A DNA stretch of 64,000 nt from NCBI GenBank assembly GCA_965214235.1, contig CBDCBH010000003.1:1426001-1490000 (forward strand), read 5' to 3'. The notes beneath the pieces were generated by a model. The model searched no databases, was not told the origin of the DNA, and worked only from the letters and a program-made list of their open reading frames with translations. Made by a program: the position numbers and the translations under genes. Shown piece after piece: positions 17,415-27,535 of this stretch (positions are counted from its first letter, which is position 1; every line of letters starts with the position of its first letter). The DNA comes from Ilyomonas sp965214235 (lineage in GTDB: Bacteria > Bacteroidota > Bacteroidia > Chitinophagales > Chitinophagaceae).

Positions 17415-20400
17415 ATGAACCTCCATTATTGCTTACGGGCACTACTATGCCCACTCCTCCTGGCTGCTGCGCTGGCAGCCGGTGGACAAGTGAGAACTCA
17501 CGCTTCCCTCACCGGAACCGTTGCCGACGAGTCCACCAAACGAAGCATCGAAGGTGCTTTTATCACCGCCCTACGCAGCCACCGGCGCGTGATAACCGAC
17601 GAGAACGGGCACTTCCGTTTGGCTGCCATCAGTAGTGACACACTCCTCGTTACGAGCGTCGGCTACCTGCCTAAGAAGGTGCAGGCAGAAGGAACCGACA
17701 GCATTCTCCTCATCGAACTGGCACCCGCGGACGGACAGCTACAGGAAGTAACAGTCAACACCGGCTACCAGCGGCTTCCCAAAGAACGGGCTACCGGCTC
17801 GTTCGACGTTGTGGACAACGCCCTCCTCAACCGGCGGGTGAGTACCAATGTACTCGACAAGATAGAAAACCTGACGCCGGGCATTCTCTTTGACCGCAAT
17901 GCCGGCGCGCCGGATGCCCTCCTCATCCGTGGCAGGAGCACTATCTATGCTAATGCAGCACCTTTGATTGTTGTCGATAACTTCCCCTACGATGGCGACA
18001 TCTCCAGCATCAACCCCAATGATGTAGAGAGCTTAACGGTACTCAAGGATGCCGCCGCCGCTTCCATCTGGGGCGCACGGGCAGGCAATGGTGTGATCAT
18101 TATCTCTACAAAAAAAGGAAAGACGGCAAAACCCCGCGTGGAACTTAACACCAGCGTTACGCTGCAAGGGAAGCCGGACTTGTTCAATGTGAGCACCATT
18201 TCCTCTGCCGATTATATCGAACTGGAACAAGACCTCTTTGCCCAGGGCTACTATGCAAATGATGAACTGTATGATAGCTTTAACTTTGGGCATCCGCCCT
18301 TTACACCGGTGATAGACTTGCTCCGCAAAGAAAGAAAGGGGCAAATCAACCCCGGAGAAGCGAATACTCTTATCAATTCCTACAAGGGAGGAGATGTAAG
18401 AAAAGACATATCAAAATACCTGTACCGCCGGGGTGTCAATCAGCAGCATGCTCTCAATGTAAGCGGTAACACCGGCAACCTGAATTATTACATGAGTGCA
18501 GGATGGGATGATAACCAGCAAAACTTAGTGGGAGCAAACTATAACAGGGTGAGCCTGCGGAGCAGCAACACCTTTACCGTCACTAAAAGGCTCCAGGTAA
18601 GCCTGGGTATGACCTATACTGAGAGCATCAGCCGTAACGGTAACAACCCGGGGTTCTTCCTCAATAGCGGGGCGGGCAAAGGTCTTTATCCTTATGCCCG
18701 GCTGGTGAACCCTGATGGTAGCCCCGCCACCCTTGTCAAGGACAATAACAGCGGTTTTACCGACACGGCCGGTAGTGGTTTGTTGCCCCACTGGACCTAC
18801 CAGCCTATAGCCGATATTGGGGCTGAAAAACACAGCACGACGGCAAATGATTTTGTAATAAACGCCGGTGTGCTTTATAATCTCCTCACAGGGCTGAGCT
18901 TAGAGCTGCGGTACCAGTATGAAACCGTTACAGGAGCCGCTAAGGACGACTATACGGCGTCTTCTTACTACGCCCGGAATATAGAGAATGGTTTTGCCCA
19001 GGTGGATTATGTAGACCGGCTCGTCACCCTGCCGGTACCCACTGGAGGTATCCTCGATTTCCGCGATGACAACACTTCTTCCCACCAAGGCAGGGCGCAG
19101 CTGAACTACGGCCACCGCTTTGGAGGCCGGCACGAAATCGCTGCCGTCGGGGGCTGGGAGATCAGGGACTATACGACAGAAGAAACCGTCGGGCGATTAT
19201 ACGGCTACGAGCCGGAACGGAGTACGGTGAACAACCTGATTGATTACCTCACTCCCTACCCCTTGCTCAACAATGTATCCCTTACTTCCCAGGTACCGAA
19301 CCCTTCTTCCATCAGCCAAAAAAGCGACCGCTTTCTTTCTTACTATTTCAACGGCTCTTACACCTACCGCGACCGGTATATTCTTTCCCTGTCTGCGCGT
19401 CATGATGCCGCCAACCTCTTTGGTGTCGCTGCCAACGAACGGGGCACACCGCTGTGGAGCACCGGCGGGGCGTGGCTAGTTAATAACGAGCCGTTCTATC
19501 ACGCCGGCTGGCTGCCCCGCCTGAAGCTTCGCGCCACCTATGGTTACAACGGTAACATTGCCCGGAACGCAACCGCCTATACGACCTCTATTTTTACCTA
19601 CCCGTATTCTACGCCGCTGGATGCTGCACTCATACAGAACCCGCCCAACAGCCACCTGCAATGGGAAAAGGTGCGGATGCTCAACCTCGGGATAGATTTC
19701 GGGACAAAGAACAACAGGGTCAGCGGCACGGTTGAATACTACCGGAAAAAGGCGACCGACCTTTTGGGGCAGGCGCCGCTCGACCCGACGCTGGGCGTGA
19801 GCAGCAGCTACAGCAACGGCACGAGCTACTATTTTGGTAACGTGGCAGGGATGAAAGGGCAAGGCTGGGATGTCCAGGTAACCAGCCGCAATATCGCCCG
19901 GAAGTTTACCTGGACGACAGACTGGGTGTTCAGCAATGTCCATACCGCCATTACGGATTACCAATTGCCGGCAGGGTACGGCAGCCTCTACCTGACGCCC
20001 AATACTATCAACCCTGTGAAAGGTAAGCCGGTATATTCGGTGTATAGCTTTCCATGGGCTGGCTTAGACGGAACTACCGGTGCGGCGCAGGGTATCGTAA
20101 GCGGCAAAAAAAGCGAGGATTACGCGACTATTTTTTCGTCCACGCCGCTTGACAGTATGGTGTACAATGGTCCTGTTCAGCCGACGTACTTCGGGGCGGT
20201 GCGCAATACGTTCGGATGGAAACAGTTTTCGTTGTCTTTCAACATCAGTTATAAGCTGGGGTATTATTTCCGGCGCTCTTCGATCAATTATTCGGCCCTC
20301 TTCAGCAGCTGGACGGGCAGCGGTGATTATGCAAAGCGGTGGCAGCAGCCTGGCGACGAAGCGCATACGAATGTACCCTCGCTGGTCTACCCCGCCAACC

Positions 20401-20660
20401 CCATTGCCGACGCGTTCTACCAATACGCTTCGGTATTGGTGGAAAAGGGCGACCACCTGCGGTTAGAGGACATCACGCTAAGCTATGACTTAAACAAAGC
20501 AAGCATGCCTAAGCTGCCGTTTGCCCACGTAAGGCTCTATGCTTATGCTGGCAACCTGTGGGTACTATGGACGGCGAATAAAGAACATATCGACCCCTAT
20601 TACAATAATGTGCCTTCGGCGGGAAAAACGCTGTCTCTGGGTGTCAATATCTCTTTTTAA
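17415..20660 (+). CDS. susC: SusC/RagA-family TonB-linked outer membrane transporter
   Basis: 1081 aa, the usual size. After a signal peptide (residues about 1-25) comes a carboxypeptidase-regulatory-like domain (ASLTGTVADESTKRSIEGAF, about 30-105), then the TonB plug (QLQEVTVNTGYQRLPKE near 113; GVIIISTKKGK near 230) and a C-terminal beta-barrel ending in LSLGVNISF with terminal Phe. It imports an oligomeric substrate together with the SusD partner that follows after 52 bases. No glycoside hydrolase is adjacent. The nearby thioredoxin-like gene suggests peptide, metal or redox substrates, but this is speculation. Confidence 0.95.
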   Translation: MNLHYCLRALLCPLLLAAALAAGGQVRTHASLTGTVADESTKRSIEGAFITALRSHRRVITDENGHFRLAAISSDTLLVTSVGYLPKKVQAEGTDSILLIELAPADGQLQEVTVNTGYQRLPKERATGSFDVVDNALLNRRVSTNVLDKIENLTPGILFDRNAGAPDALLIRGRSTIYANAAPLIVVDNFPYDGDISSINPNDVESLTVLKDAAAASIWGARAGNGVIIISTKKGKTAKPRVELNTSVTLQGKPDLFNVSTISSADYIELEQDLFAQGYYANDELYDSFNFGHPPFTPVIDLLRKERKGQINPGEANTLINSYKGGDVRKDISKYLYRRGVNQQHALNVSGNTGNLNYYMSAGWDDNQQNLVGANYNRVSLRSSNTFTVTKRLQVSLGMTYTESISRNGNNPGFFLNSGAGKGLYPYARLVNPDGSPATLVKDNNSGFTDTAGSGLLPHWTYQPIADIGAEKHSTTANDFVINAGVLYNLLTGLSLELRYQYETVTGAAKDDYTASSYYARNIENGFAQVDYVDRLVTLPVPTGGILDFRDDNTSSHQGRAQLNYGHRFGGRHEIAAVGGWEIRDYTTEETVGRLYGYEPERSTVNNLIDYLTPYPLLNNVSLTSQVPNPSSISQKSDRFLSYYFNGSYTYRDRYILSLSARHDAANLFGVAANERGTPLWSTGGAWLVNNEPFYHAGWLPRLKLRATYGYNGNIARNATAYTTSIFTYPYSTPLDAALIQNPPNSHLQWEKVRMLNLGIDFGTKNNRVSGTVEYYRKKATDLLGQAPLDPTLGVSSSYSNGTSYYFGNVAGMKGQGWDVQVTSRNIARKFTWTTDWVFSNVHTAITDYQLPAGYGSLYLTPNTINPVKGKPVYSVYSFPWAGLDGTTGAAQGIVSGKKSEDYATIFSSTPLDSMVYNGPVQPTYFGAVRNTFGWKQFSLSFNISYKLGYYFRRSSINYSALFSSWTGSGDYAKRWQQPGDEAHTNVPSLVYPANPIADAFYQYASVLVEKGDHLRLEDITLSYDLNKASMPKLPFAHVRLYAYAGNLWVLWTANKEHIDPYYNNVPSAGKTLSLGVNISF

Positions 20661-20712
20661 ACATTGACCCGGCAGCCATTTGCCTTTCTATTACTCATTC
20701 AATAACCAGATA

Positions 20713-22101
20713 ATGAAACCGTTATTTTTTGCTTTGCTGTTCCTCCTAGTACTCCTCGTTACCCACAGTTGCAAAAAGTCTTCTTTCCTTGACGAACGGC
20801 CGGACAATGCCCTGGTTGTTCCGGTTACCTTACAGGATTTGCAGGCGCTCTTAGACAATGATTTTGTGATGAACGGAACCGGCAGCTACGGGCTGGTTCC
20901 CGGGCTGGGCGAAACAGGAGCCGATAATTATTACATCTCTGATGATAGCTACACCAATGTGCTGACGCCGCTGTACCGCAACTGCTATGTATGGGCCAAA
21001 CAGCTATATGCTGGCGAGGATATTGAAGACTGGAATTATCCCTACCGGTGTATCTTTTATGCCAACACCGTATTGGAAGGACTGGCTAAGATTCAGCCCT
21101 CTGCTGCTGACAGGGCGCAGTGGAGTGAAGAAAAGGGAAGTGCACTGTTTCACAGGGCGCATATGCTGTATCAGCTGGCGCAGGTGTTTGCGCCGCCCTA
21201 CGATTCCCTCACCGCCACCCGGGACTGGGGCGTTCCCCTGCGGATGAAATCCGACATTAACGAGCCCATACACAGGGCAAGCGTGGGGGATACCTATGCC
21301 GAAATCCTTTCAGACCTGGAGGAAGCTATTCCGCTGCTGCCCCTCACGCCCTTGTATAAAACGCGGCCCTCGCAGCCGGCAGCCTATGCCCTGCTGGCGA
21401 GAACCTATTTAGCCATGGGTGACTATGCCGATTGTTTGTTGTATTCGGATTCCTCTCTTGCGGAGCATAAGGGGCTGATAGATTACAATGGAATCGATAC
21501 GACCGCCACCTTTCCTTTTACCAAGTTCAATGATGAAGTGATGTTCTGCAGTATGATGGATTCCTATGACAACTATCCCTGCCAGGCTTTTCTTAATATC
21601 ATTGACAGTAACCTGTACCGCTCCTACGAAGCGAACGACCTGAGAAAACACCTGTTCTTTAAGCCTTCCGGCGGGGGTCTGACCTTCTGCGGCAGCTATG
21701 ACGAGGAGTATTATTTTTTTGCGGGTCTGGCAACGGATGAAGTGCTGCTGATGCGGGCGGAATGCTTGGCACGGGAGGGTGAAGCGGCAGCCGCAATGTC
21801 AGATATCAACACCCTATTGGTTAAGCGGTACCTGACAGGGACGTTTGTGCCTCTTACCGCCGCTAATGTTGACGACGCCTTGCGGATTGTGCTCCGTGAG
21901 CGAAGAAAAGAGCTCCTCATGCGGGGATTGCGCTGGACCGATTTGCGGCGGTTGAATAAGGAGGGCCGCTTCGCAGTAACGCTGACAAGAGTAGTGAACG
22001 GGGTAACGTACACACTTACCCCTAACGATGACCGGTATGTGTACCCCATACCCGATAAAGTGATTCTTTTTAACAAAGGGATGCCGCAGAACCCGAGATA
22101 A
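20713..22101 (+). CDS. susD: SusD/RagB-family outer membrane lipoprotein
   Basis: About 462 aa from the ATG at 20713, which gives a lipoprotein signal with lipobox LVTHSC (Cys20); an upstream ATG at 20680 adds 11 residues without function. The helical TPR-like scaffold is clear (RAHMLYQLAQVFAPPYD; YALLARTYLAMGDYADCLLYSD), and the C-terminus has the family's LRERRKELLMRGLRWTDLRR motif. It caps the SusC barrel and binds substrate at the cell surface. Confidence 0.93.
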   Translation: MKPLFFALLFLLVLLVTHSCKKSSFLDERPDNALVVPVTLQDLQALLDNDFVMNGTGSYGLVPGLGETGADNYYISDDSYTNVLTPLYRNCYVWAKQLYAGEDIEDWNYPYRCIFYANTVLEGLAKIQPSAADRAQWSEEKGSALFHRAHMLYQLAQVFAPPYDSLTATRDWGVPLRMKSDINEPIHRASVGDTYAEILSDLEEAIPLLPLTPLYKTRPSQPAAYALLARTYLAMGDYADCLLYSDSSLAEHKGLIDYNGIDTTATFPFTKFNDEVMFCSMMDSYDNYPCQAFLNIIDSNLYRSYEANDLRKHLFFKPSGGGLTFCGSYDEEYYFFAGLATDEVLLMRAECLAREGEAAAAMSDINTLLVKRYLTGTFVPLTAANVDDALRIVLRERRKELLMRGLRWTDLRRLNKEGRFAVTLTRVVNGVTYTLTPNDDRYVYPIPDKVILFNKGMPQNPR

Positions 22102-22178
22102 GAAAAGGGCGGTAAGGAGAGGAAAACGGTACGTCTGCGGAAAACAGATTTCATTTTTTATTTGAGAGGAGCAACAAC

Positions 22179-23519
22179 ATGGATATGAAAAAAATAGGCT
22201 TTGCCCTGTTAGTTTCCCTTTGTATAGGGCGAATTTTCGGGCAGGAGAAAGCATTGATAGCGTTACGGATCGGCGATACCATGCCTCCTGTTACCCTCTG
22301 CATCGGGCATAGCGAGGACACCCTGTTTACACCAAACGACAGGAAAAGCCATCCTACAATACTGGGTTTCTGGACTCCGCAGTGCTCCTTTGCAGCGAGC
22401 CAGTTGGCTGTAATGGAAGAGCTGCAAAAGGAGTTTCCTGGCAATTTGCGTATCCTGCCCGTAGGCTTTGATGCTCATGAAGAAGGCAGCGTGCAACGGT
22501 ACCTGGCAGACAGGACAAAAAAGGGAGGGGGCATCCGGATACCGGTCGCCATAGAAGGTGTGCAGGATAGTATTCTTTACCAATTGTTTCCTTTTGTAGG
22601 CCTGCCCCTCTACATTTGGATAGACAGTAACAAGGTGATCAGGGGCATAACCGATTACCTTTCGTTTTCCGAAATGAACATTCGCCAGTTTTTGGGTGGT
22701 GTAATGCCGGATCTTCCTCTGAAATATACGGACAACAGCTTTGATGACGGAGAGCCCCTGCTTCTAAACGGCAATGGCGGGAGGGACAGCGCATTTATCT
22801 ACCGTTCCTTACTCCTGCCGTATAACCCGGCGGTTCAAATGCCATTTATAGAAGAGAAAACAGAAAGGTATGTCCGCATTGCTGCCGGTAACGAGACGCC
22901 TATTTCCCTGCTCCTGGATGCGGTATACGGCATAAACAAAAACAAGGGAACCTATCCTTATGACCCGATGCGGAAACGGCTGCAGAACAAGACGGTTAAC
23001 CTTGAACTGTTCCGAACAGAATGGTGGTCATACGGAAGAAGCGATTACGATAAAGCGGAAGACATGAGGAAAAAACAATCATTCAACTATGAACTGATAT
23101 TGCCCCCCGGCTATAGCACGGAAGAGGCGTACCTCAAGATGCTGGAAGATGTAAGCGCTTTCTTCAGGGTAAAAACAACCCTTGTGCCCCAAATGGTTAA
23201 AGGGTTGGCGTTGGTGGTACGGAAAGGGAAAGGCCCGGTAACTTCAAAAGAAGGAAGGGAATCCTTGTATATATCAGATGACGGGCTGGATTTTAAGTTC
23301 CAAAACTGTACGCTTCCTGGAGTGGTTCATGCTTTTAATTCCTGCCTGGCTATGCCATTGATTGCGGATCGGACCCATTGCCGCGAACGGGTCAGCTTCC
23401 TACTCCACCTGGAAAACAAAGGGAATGTTCAGGAACTTGCCCGGCAACTGCGTCTCCAGGGCTTAGACCTTACTCCTTCCGCCAACTTAGAAACCATGCT
23501 CGTCATTAAAAACAGGTAA
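22179..23519 (+). CDS. TlpA-like thioredoxin-fold protein linked to SusCD, one active-site Cys missing
   Basis: 446 aa, signal peptide at 1-21, then a thioredoxin-like domain (residues about 28-170) with PTILGFWTPQCSFAASQL in place of the usual W-x-x-C-x-x-C. Only the first cysteine is present; the second position is Ala. The remaining 270 residues (an uncharacterised C-terminal region often seen behind TlpA domains in SusCD loci) end KNR. A purine-rich GAGAGGAG precedes the start. It follows susD by 77 bases and is probably co-transcribed. A single-Cys site suggests a binding or monothiol role. Confidence 0.8.
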   Translation: MDMKKIGFALLVSLCIGRIFGQEKALIALRIGDTMPPVTLCIGHSEDTLFTPNDRKSHPTILGFWTPQCSFAASQLAVMEELQKEFPGNLRILPVGFDAHEEGSVQRYLADRTKKGGGIRIPVAIEGVQDSILYQLFPFVGLPLYIWIDSNKVIRGITDYLSFSEMNIRQFLGGVMPDLPLKYTDNSFDDGEPLLLNGNGGRDSAFIYRSLLLPYNPAVQMPFIEEKTERYVRIAAGNETPISLLLDAVYGINKNKGTYPYDPMRKRLQNKTVNLELFRTEWWSYGRSDYDKAEDMRKKQSFNYELILPPGYSTEEAYLKMLEDVSAFFRVKTTLVPQMVKGLALVVRKGKGPVTSKEGRESLYISDDGLDFKFQNCTLPGVVHAFNSCLAMPLIADRTHCRERVSFLLHLENKGNVQELARQLRLQGLDLTPSANLETMLVIKNR

Positions 23520-23542
23520 CCCTGTTCATGGGGTTACCTGTT
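23511..23542. terminator. Bidirectional terminator between convergent genes
   Basis: AACAGGTAACCC and GGGTTACCTGTT form a perfect 12-bp stem with an 8-base loop at the 3' end of the thioredoxin-like gene. It faces the convergent DUF6520 gene ending at 23550 and can serve both. Confidence 0.7.
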
Positions 23543-23549
23543 GCCGGGT

Positions 23550-23846
23550 TTAGCTTTTCTTATGAACCGGGCCTGCCGTACCGGCTGCCGAGTAAGTAAC
23601 CGGTGAGCCGGGAATGGTTGTGTAGCTGCTGAACCCTTGCGCACAATTGTTGGTGCTGGCGGTACAGCCATAGGGATCCGTAGACATAAGCGTTGGCTGT
23701 ATAGTGACAGATTGCGGTGTTCCACCTGCATTTAAGGGGAACCAATAATAAGTCGTCTTTGGTGACCTGTCATCTTTTTCCTTCGTAAATGCGACAGCGC
23801 CGAAAGCAAGAAGCAAAGCGAAAAAACCAATTAGTAACTTTTTCAT
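23550..23846 (-). CDS. DUF6520-like small exported protein
   Basis: 98 aa with a signal peptide (KKLLIGFFALLLAFGAVAF) and a short mature part with two Cys separated by six residues (YGCTASTNNCAQGF). Tiny exported proteins of this form are common next to AraC/MauE-like genes and SusCD loci in Bacteroidetes. The two cysteines could form a disulfide, which would fit the neighbouring thioredoxin-like and MauE-like genes. Function unknown. Confidence 0.7.
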   Translation of the reverse strand: MKKLLIGFFALLLAFGAVAFTKEKDDRSPKTTYYWFPLNAGGTPQSVTIQPTLMSTDPYGCTASTNNCAQGFSSYTTIPGSPVTYSAAGTAGPVHKKS

Positions 23847-24015
23847 GTTTCATAAATTAATAAATGAAGAATCGCCTACTTTTTTCTACAGGTGTTCAGC
23901 ATCATTCCTGCTTATTGCAATAAAGAACTTTGTACTAATAAATAAGGAGAATGATAAAGGGTAACTACTCAAATACAAGGATGCAATAACAGATCATCCC
24001 TTATTGACTTTTTTG

Positions 24016-24477
24016 TCATCCTGTTCCTACTATGTCTCTCATCCGCGCTCCCCTCTGTCGTGAGCCCCCCTTCCCTGGCTGTGCTAACCCTATCCCGGCG
24101 ATGGTAAGGGCAATGCAAAAGAGATTGAAGACGATATGCTGTTGCCAGGACATATTTTGTATCACTCCCCCGCAGGAACAAGGAAGGTCATAGCGGGTAG
24201 CTATCATGAGGAATAAATAAAGGGTAAAGATCAACAACAACGCAAATGAAGTATACAAGCCTGCCAAACGGGTGGCCGGAATAAGGAGAAGCAAGACTGT
24301 TATCCCTTCTATAGCGGGCACACCCATAGCAATAGCCACTGCCCACTTGCCCATATAAGGATATAAGGAAAGCTGGGTGCGGAATAAACTAAAGTGGGTA
24401 AGCTTGTTTCCTGCTGTGTAGGCAAAGAGAAAGATCAGCAGAGCCGGCACCAGTTGTTGTGTATGTCTTTTTATCAT
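24016..24477 (-). CDS. MauE/DoxX-like four-helix membrane protein
   Basis: 153 aa with four membrane helices (about 9-25, 45-66, 71-92 and 112-132) and a CSCGG motif between helices three and four (residues about 100-104). MauE-type proteins with this cysteine motif are linked to periplasmic redox maturation. It is 169 bases downstream of the DUF6520 gene on the same strand. The C-terminal 20 residues are basic and variable. Confidence 0.75.
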   Translation of the reverse strand: MIKRHTQQLVPALLIFLFAYTAGNKLTHFSLFRTQLSLYPYMGKWAVAIAMGVPAIEGITVLLLLIPATRLAGLYTSFALLLIFTLYLFLMIATRYDLPCSCGGVIQNMSWQQHIVFNLFCIALTIAGIGLAQPGKGGSRQRGARMRDIVGTG

Positions 24478-24653
24478 ATGATTTCCAAATTTATGAAGGG
24501 TTCAGGCGTTGTTGTAATTCAGCGTGCAAGCTATAAAAGAGGAATACGCTAATTGGAATAAAGAGTTATGAAAACGGGATTTTCTGGTGCTTCCTCCCTT
24601 TCTTCCGGTCGGTAAGGGCAGCAAAGCCGGTGGCTAACAATGGGGTTAGCTCT

Positions 24654-25634
24654 TCAGGGCTTACGGAGGTTGCTGCGGTAGCGGTAAGGACTTATCCCAT
24701 ATACCTTTTTGAAAGCGGCAGAAAAATTAGAAGCCTCCTTATATCCTGCCTGCCTGGCGACCTGCTGAACGGGCTTGGATGTTGTTTCCAACGCTGTTTT
24801 TGCAATTGAAAGACGTTGACGTAACTGGTAGCCGTAGACACCGATGCCATAAATGGCTTTAAAACCTTTCTTTAATTTAAACTGGTTGATACCTGCTTTC
24901 CGGGAAATTTGTACAATAGTAAGATGTTGCAGCAGTTGCCTGTCTATGTATTCCCTTGCCGCCCGGATGCAACCGATATCGTGGATACTGAAAGGAAGTG
25001 CAGGTTTTTCCTCAACGACATAATCACTAAAGGCAGCCCGTGCAATCTCTGTGAACAGCCGGGCATAAAAGTCTTCCATGAGGGGCGTAAAAGGCGTATG
25101 CAGCAGGCTATAAATTTTTTCTGACAGAACTACTGATAAACTTTTATCAAGAGAGAGGATATTCTGTCCCCTTTTTATTCGTTCTTTTAGTTCGTCCAGC
25201 AGGGGATAGAAAACCAGTACCGATTCAATAAAGGCTACCGGGTAACAAAAGACTATCGATTTGTATTCTTTTTGCCCCGGTAGCCTTATGTTTATAAAAG
25301 GGTCGGTAAGTAATAAAACCGAATAATGGTCCTGCCTGTTGAATGAGTATGACAGGGACTCTGCCATCATTTCGAACGTACCGCTTAGCTGAACGTGAAT
25401 GAAGAGCAATGAAGCCACGCAGCTAAGATGAAGTGTCAAATCCCTTGGCAAAGCGCCGGTAATGTAATACATACTGATCCCATTGATCCGGATGCTTTGT
25501 GTAGCGATATCTCCAAATTTTCCTCCTGCACTTAGGACTGTACTTCCCGGCAACCAATCCCTTTTAAATTGATCCGGTAAGACGCTCGTGACAAAGGCAG
25601 GCGACTCTATTTGTATGGAAGGGAAGTTTTCCAA
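24654..25634 (-). CDS. AraC-family transcriptional regulator
   Basis: 326 aa. The N-terminal 220 residues form a sensor-like domain. The C-terminal 100 hold the double helix-turn-helix (LTIVQISRKAGINQFKLKKG; VQQVARQAGYKEASNFSAAF, then KKVYGISPYRYR). It is on the same strand as the MauE-like and DUF6520 genes and likely controls them or the SusCD locus. Confidence 0.9.
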   Translation of the reverse strand: MENFPSIQIESPAFVTSVLPDQFKRDWLPGSTVLSAGGKFGDIATQSIRINGISMYYITGALPRDLTLHLSCVASLLFIHVQLSGTFEMMAESLSYSFNRQDHYSVLLLTDPFINIRLPGQKEYKSIVFCYPVAFIESVLVFYPLLDELKERIKRGQNILSLDKSLSVVLSEKIYSLLHTPFTPLMEDFYARLFTEIARAAFSDYVVEEKPALPFSIHDIGCIRAAREYIDRQLLQHLTIVQISRKAGINQFKLKKGFKAIYGIGVYGYQLRQRLSIAKTALETTSKPVQQVARQAGYKEASNFSAAFKKVYGISPYRYRSNLRKP

Positions 25635-25820
25635 CTGATGAGTAGTTACAATTCAATTAACAGACAATGAAAATTCACATTTTCCCCGCCAGTTGAATGG
25701 AAACTATCGTGTTATCGTACCGGCACATTGATTTTTCGTAGCGCTACGATTCTTTTTTCGTACCGCTACCGAGTTTTTTGCAAACTATTGGAAGTGTTAA
25801 CGCAACAAATATTAATTACT

Positions 25821-26168
25821 ATGAGCACAAACAATCACCAGATCACATTAGCAACAGCGGTAGCAATGACGCTTCGGTACCGTCAGAACCAACCTCTCAA
25901 TTTACCCATCTGTGAAACATTTGAGTCAGCCATTGTTTCAAGCCTGCTGGCAGAACCAGGATGCGAGTTCTTCAGGATTTATTACGGTCGGGATGAGAAC
26001 AATGATATACACGCTATTCTCGTTGGAGGTAATGCAAACAACGAGGACATTCTGCAACCCGACTCTTCCGTTATAAAAGGCGGAATTACGACAGATGGAG
26101 CTTTGTTGCTGGAGGACGGCTACCGCTGCCCGAAAGACTGTCCTACTTCGTCACCATTGAACAGTTAA
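25821..26168 (+). CDS. Bacteroidetes hypothetical protein, 115 aa
   Basis: The start at 25821 (MSTNNHQITLATAVAMTLRY) is favoured over an upstream start at 25728, since the additional residues look like untranslated leader. The tail YRCPKDCPTSSPLNS has two Cys. Soluble and probably cytoplasmic. Its stop codon touches the next gene's ATG, so it is operonic with the membrane protein and the sensor kinase. Its role may be linked to that signalling pair. Confidence 0.65.
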   Translation: MSTNNHQITLATAVAMTLRYRQNQPLNLPICETFESAIVSSLLAEPGCEFFRIYYGRDENNDIHAILVGGNANNEDILQPDSSVIKGGITTDGALLLEDGYRCPKDCPTSSPLNS

Positions 26169-26819
26169 ATGAACGGTTATTATATCAATATCATACTCAA
26201 CCATTCGATCCTGCTCCCTGCCACAGCAGGTATCATCAGGCGCAGGTCAACCCTAAAACCCTATTATCCTTTTCTCATCTTCATTTGGCTGGCTGCCATC
26301 AATGAAACATTAAGCCTGGTACTGATTTACACCGCTGGCAGTAACACCATCAACTCGAATGTTTATGTTCTGCTGGAGTATATTATTCTTTTATACCAGT
26401 TTTACCAATGGAACGATTCTCACAGGAAGAGGTTTGTTTTGTTTATTGCAACCGGAATCACAATATGGATATGGGATAACCTGATAGTACATTCGCTAAC
26501 CAGCAGCAATTCCATTTACCGCAGTTATTATTCGATTGTCATTCTTTTATACAGCATTGACAAGGTAAATGGTATCATCATGAATGAAAAGAAAAGCCTT
26601 CTTCGAAACTCGGTCTTTCTGATTTGCATGACGTTTATGTTTTACTATGGATGCAAATCTTTCGTTGAGATTATAAATGTATTTGAGTTGCCCTACAGCC
26701 CTTTCTTTTACAGGCAGCTATGGCAAATTCTATCAGTTGTAAATTGCATTTCGAATATCATATTCACCTTTGCTATTGTATGGAGCCCGAAGCAACAAGA
26801 GTTTTTCTTACTATACTAA
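26169..26819 (+). CDS. Multi-spanning membrane protein upstream of a sensor kinase
   Basis: 216 aa, about six hydrophobic helices with short loops (for example FLIFIWLAAINETLSLVLIY; SVFLICMTFMFYYG). No enzymatic motif. It overlaps the kinase start by about 40 bases and follows the 115-aa gene directly, so it is probably the membrane sensor part for the kinase, which has only one helix itself. Confidence 0.7.
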   Translation: MNGYYINIILNHSILLPATAGIIRRRSTLKPYYPFLIFIWLAAINETLSLVLIYTAGSNTINSNVYVLLEYIILLYQFYQWNDSHRKRFVLFIATGITIWIWDNLIVHSLTSSNSIYRSYYSIVILLYSIDKVNGIIMNEKKSLLRNSVFLICMTFMFYYGCKSFVEIINVFELPYSPFFYRQLWQILSVVNCISNIIFTFAIVWSPKQQEFFLLY

Positions 26820-27535
26820 TTGAAGGAGTCATATTTTGCCTGGTGGTCATTGTCTTTTTGGTCACTATTATCAATTATCGGAAGAAGAGTATAGCTGCCT
26901 ATTTAGACAGGATGAAAGCTGATTTTTCACTGCTGGAAAGGGATAGAAATCGCATAGCGCTTGATCTGCATGACGAACTTAACTCGAGGCTTTCAGTAGC
27001 ACGCCTCATGCTGGATGAACTTCAATCGACTAATGAGAAAATGAAGGTGCCGGCAGATAAGATGGCAGCCATTATCAGTGATATCATGCAGGTAGTAAGG
27101 CACTTGTCGGGTAGCTTGGTCCCATATGCCATTGAGCGGGAAGGATTGTTGACCAGTCTCGATGAGCTCATCGAGACTCTTTTTTCCGGTTCTGCCATCC
27201 AGGTTGTTTCAGAATGGAAAATCCGTGACGAAGATATCTGCGAAGGGAATGAGATTCACATTTATCGCATCGTCCAGGAATTAATGAGCAATATCATCAA
27301 ACATGCTCAGGCCAGCCTGATCCGGATATCACTTCAAAAGAAGAACAGAACCATCCAACTGCAGGTGGAGGATAACGGTATCGGATTCGACCAGAAGCTG
27401 GTTCAAAAATCGCCGAAGGGGCTCGGATTGAGAAACATTCTTGCCAGGGTCAATATTTTAAAAGGAAGCATGTACCTTACTACGGAACCTGGGAAAGGAG
27501 CGATTTACCTGATTGAATTACCGGCTAAACAGTAG
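26780..27535 (+). CDS. NarL-type sensor histidine kinase (HisKA_3)
   Basis: 251 aa from the ATG at 26780 (MEPEATRVFLTILIEG); an earlier start at 26720 would overlap the previous gene more. One membrane helix (about 11-31), then the phosphoacceptor DLHDEL with His64, an ATPase domain with ELMSNIIKHA (N box), VEDNGIGF (G1) and GLGLRNI (G2). This class signals to LuxR-type response regulators. The matching regulator is convergent and overlaps its 3' end by 18 bases. Confidence 0.92.
   Translation: MEPEATRVFLTILIEGVIFCLVVIVFLVTIINYRKKSIAAYLDRMKADFSLLERDRNRIALDLHDELNSRLSVARLMLDELQSTNEKMKVPADKMAAIISDIMQVVRHLSGSLVPYAIEREGLLTSLDELIETLFSGSAIQVVSEWKIRDEDICEGNEIHIYRIVQELMSNIIKHAQASLIRISLQKKNRTIQLQVEDNGIGFDQKLVQKSPKGLGLRNILARVNILKGSMYLTTEPGKGAIYLIELPAKQ

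Noticed and set aside
19476..20456. Long minus-strand frames opposite susC
   Set aside because: GC-rich coding DNA gives long antisense frames; the plus-strand SusC reading is unambiguous.
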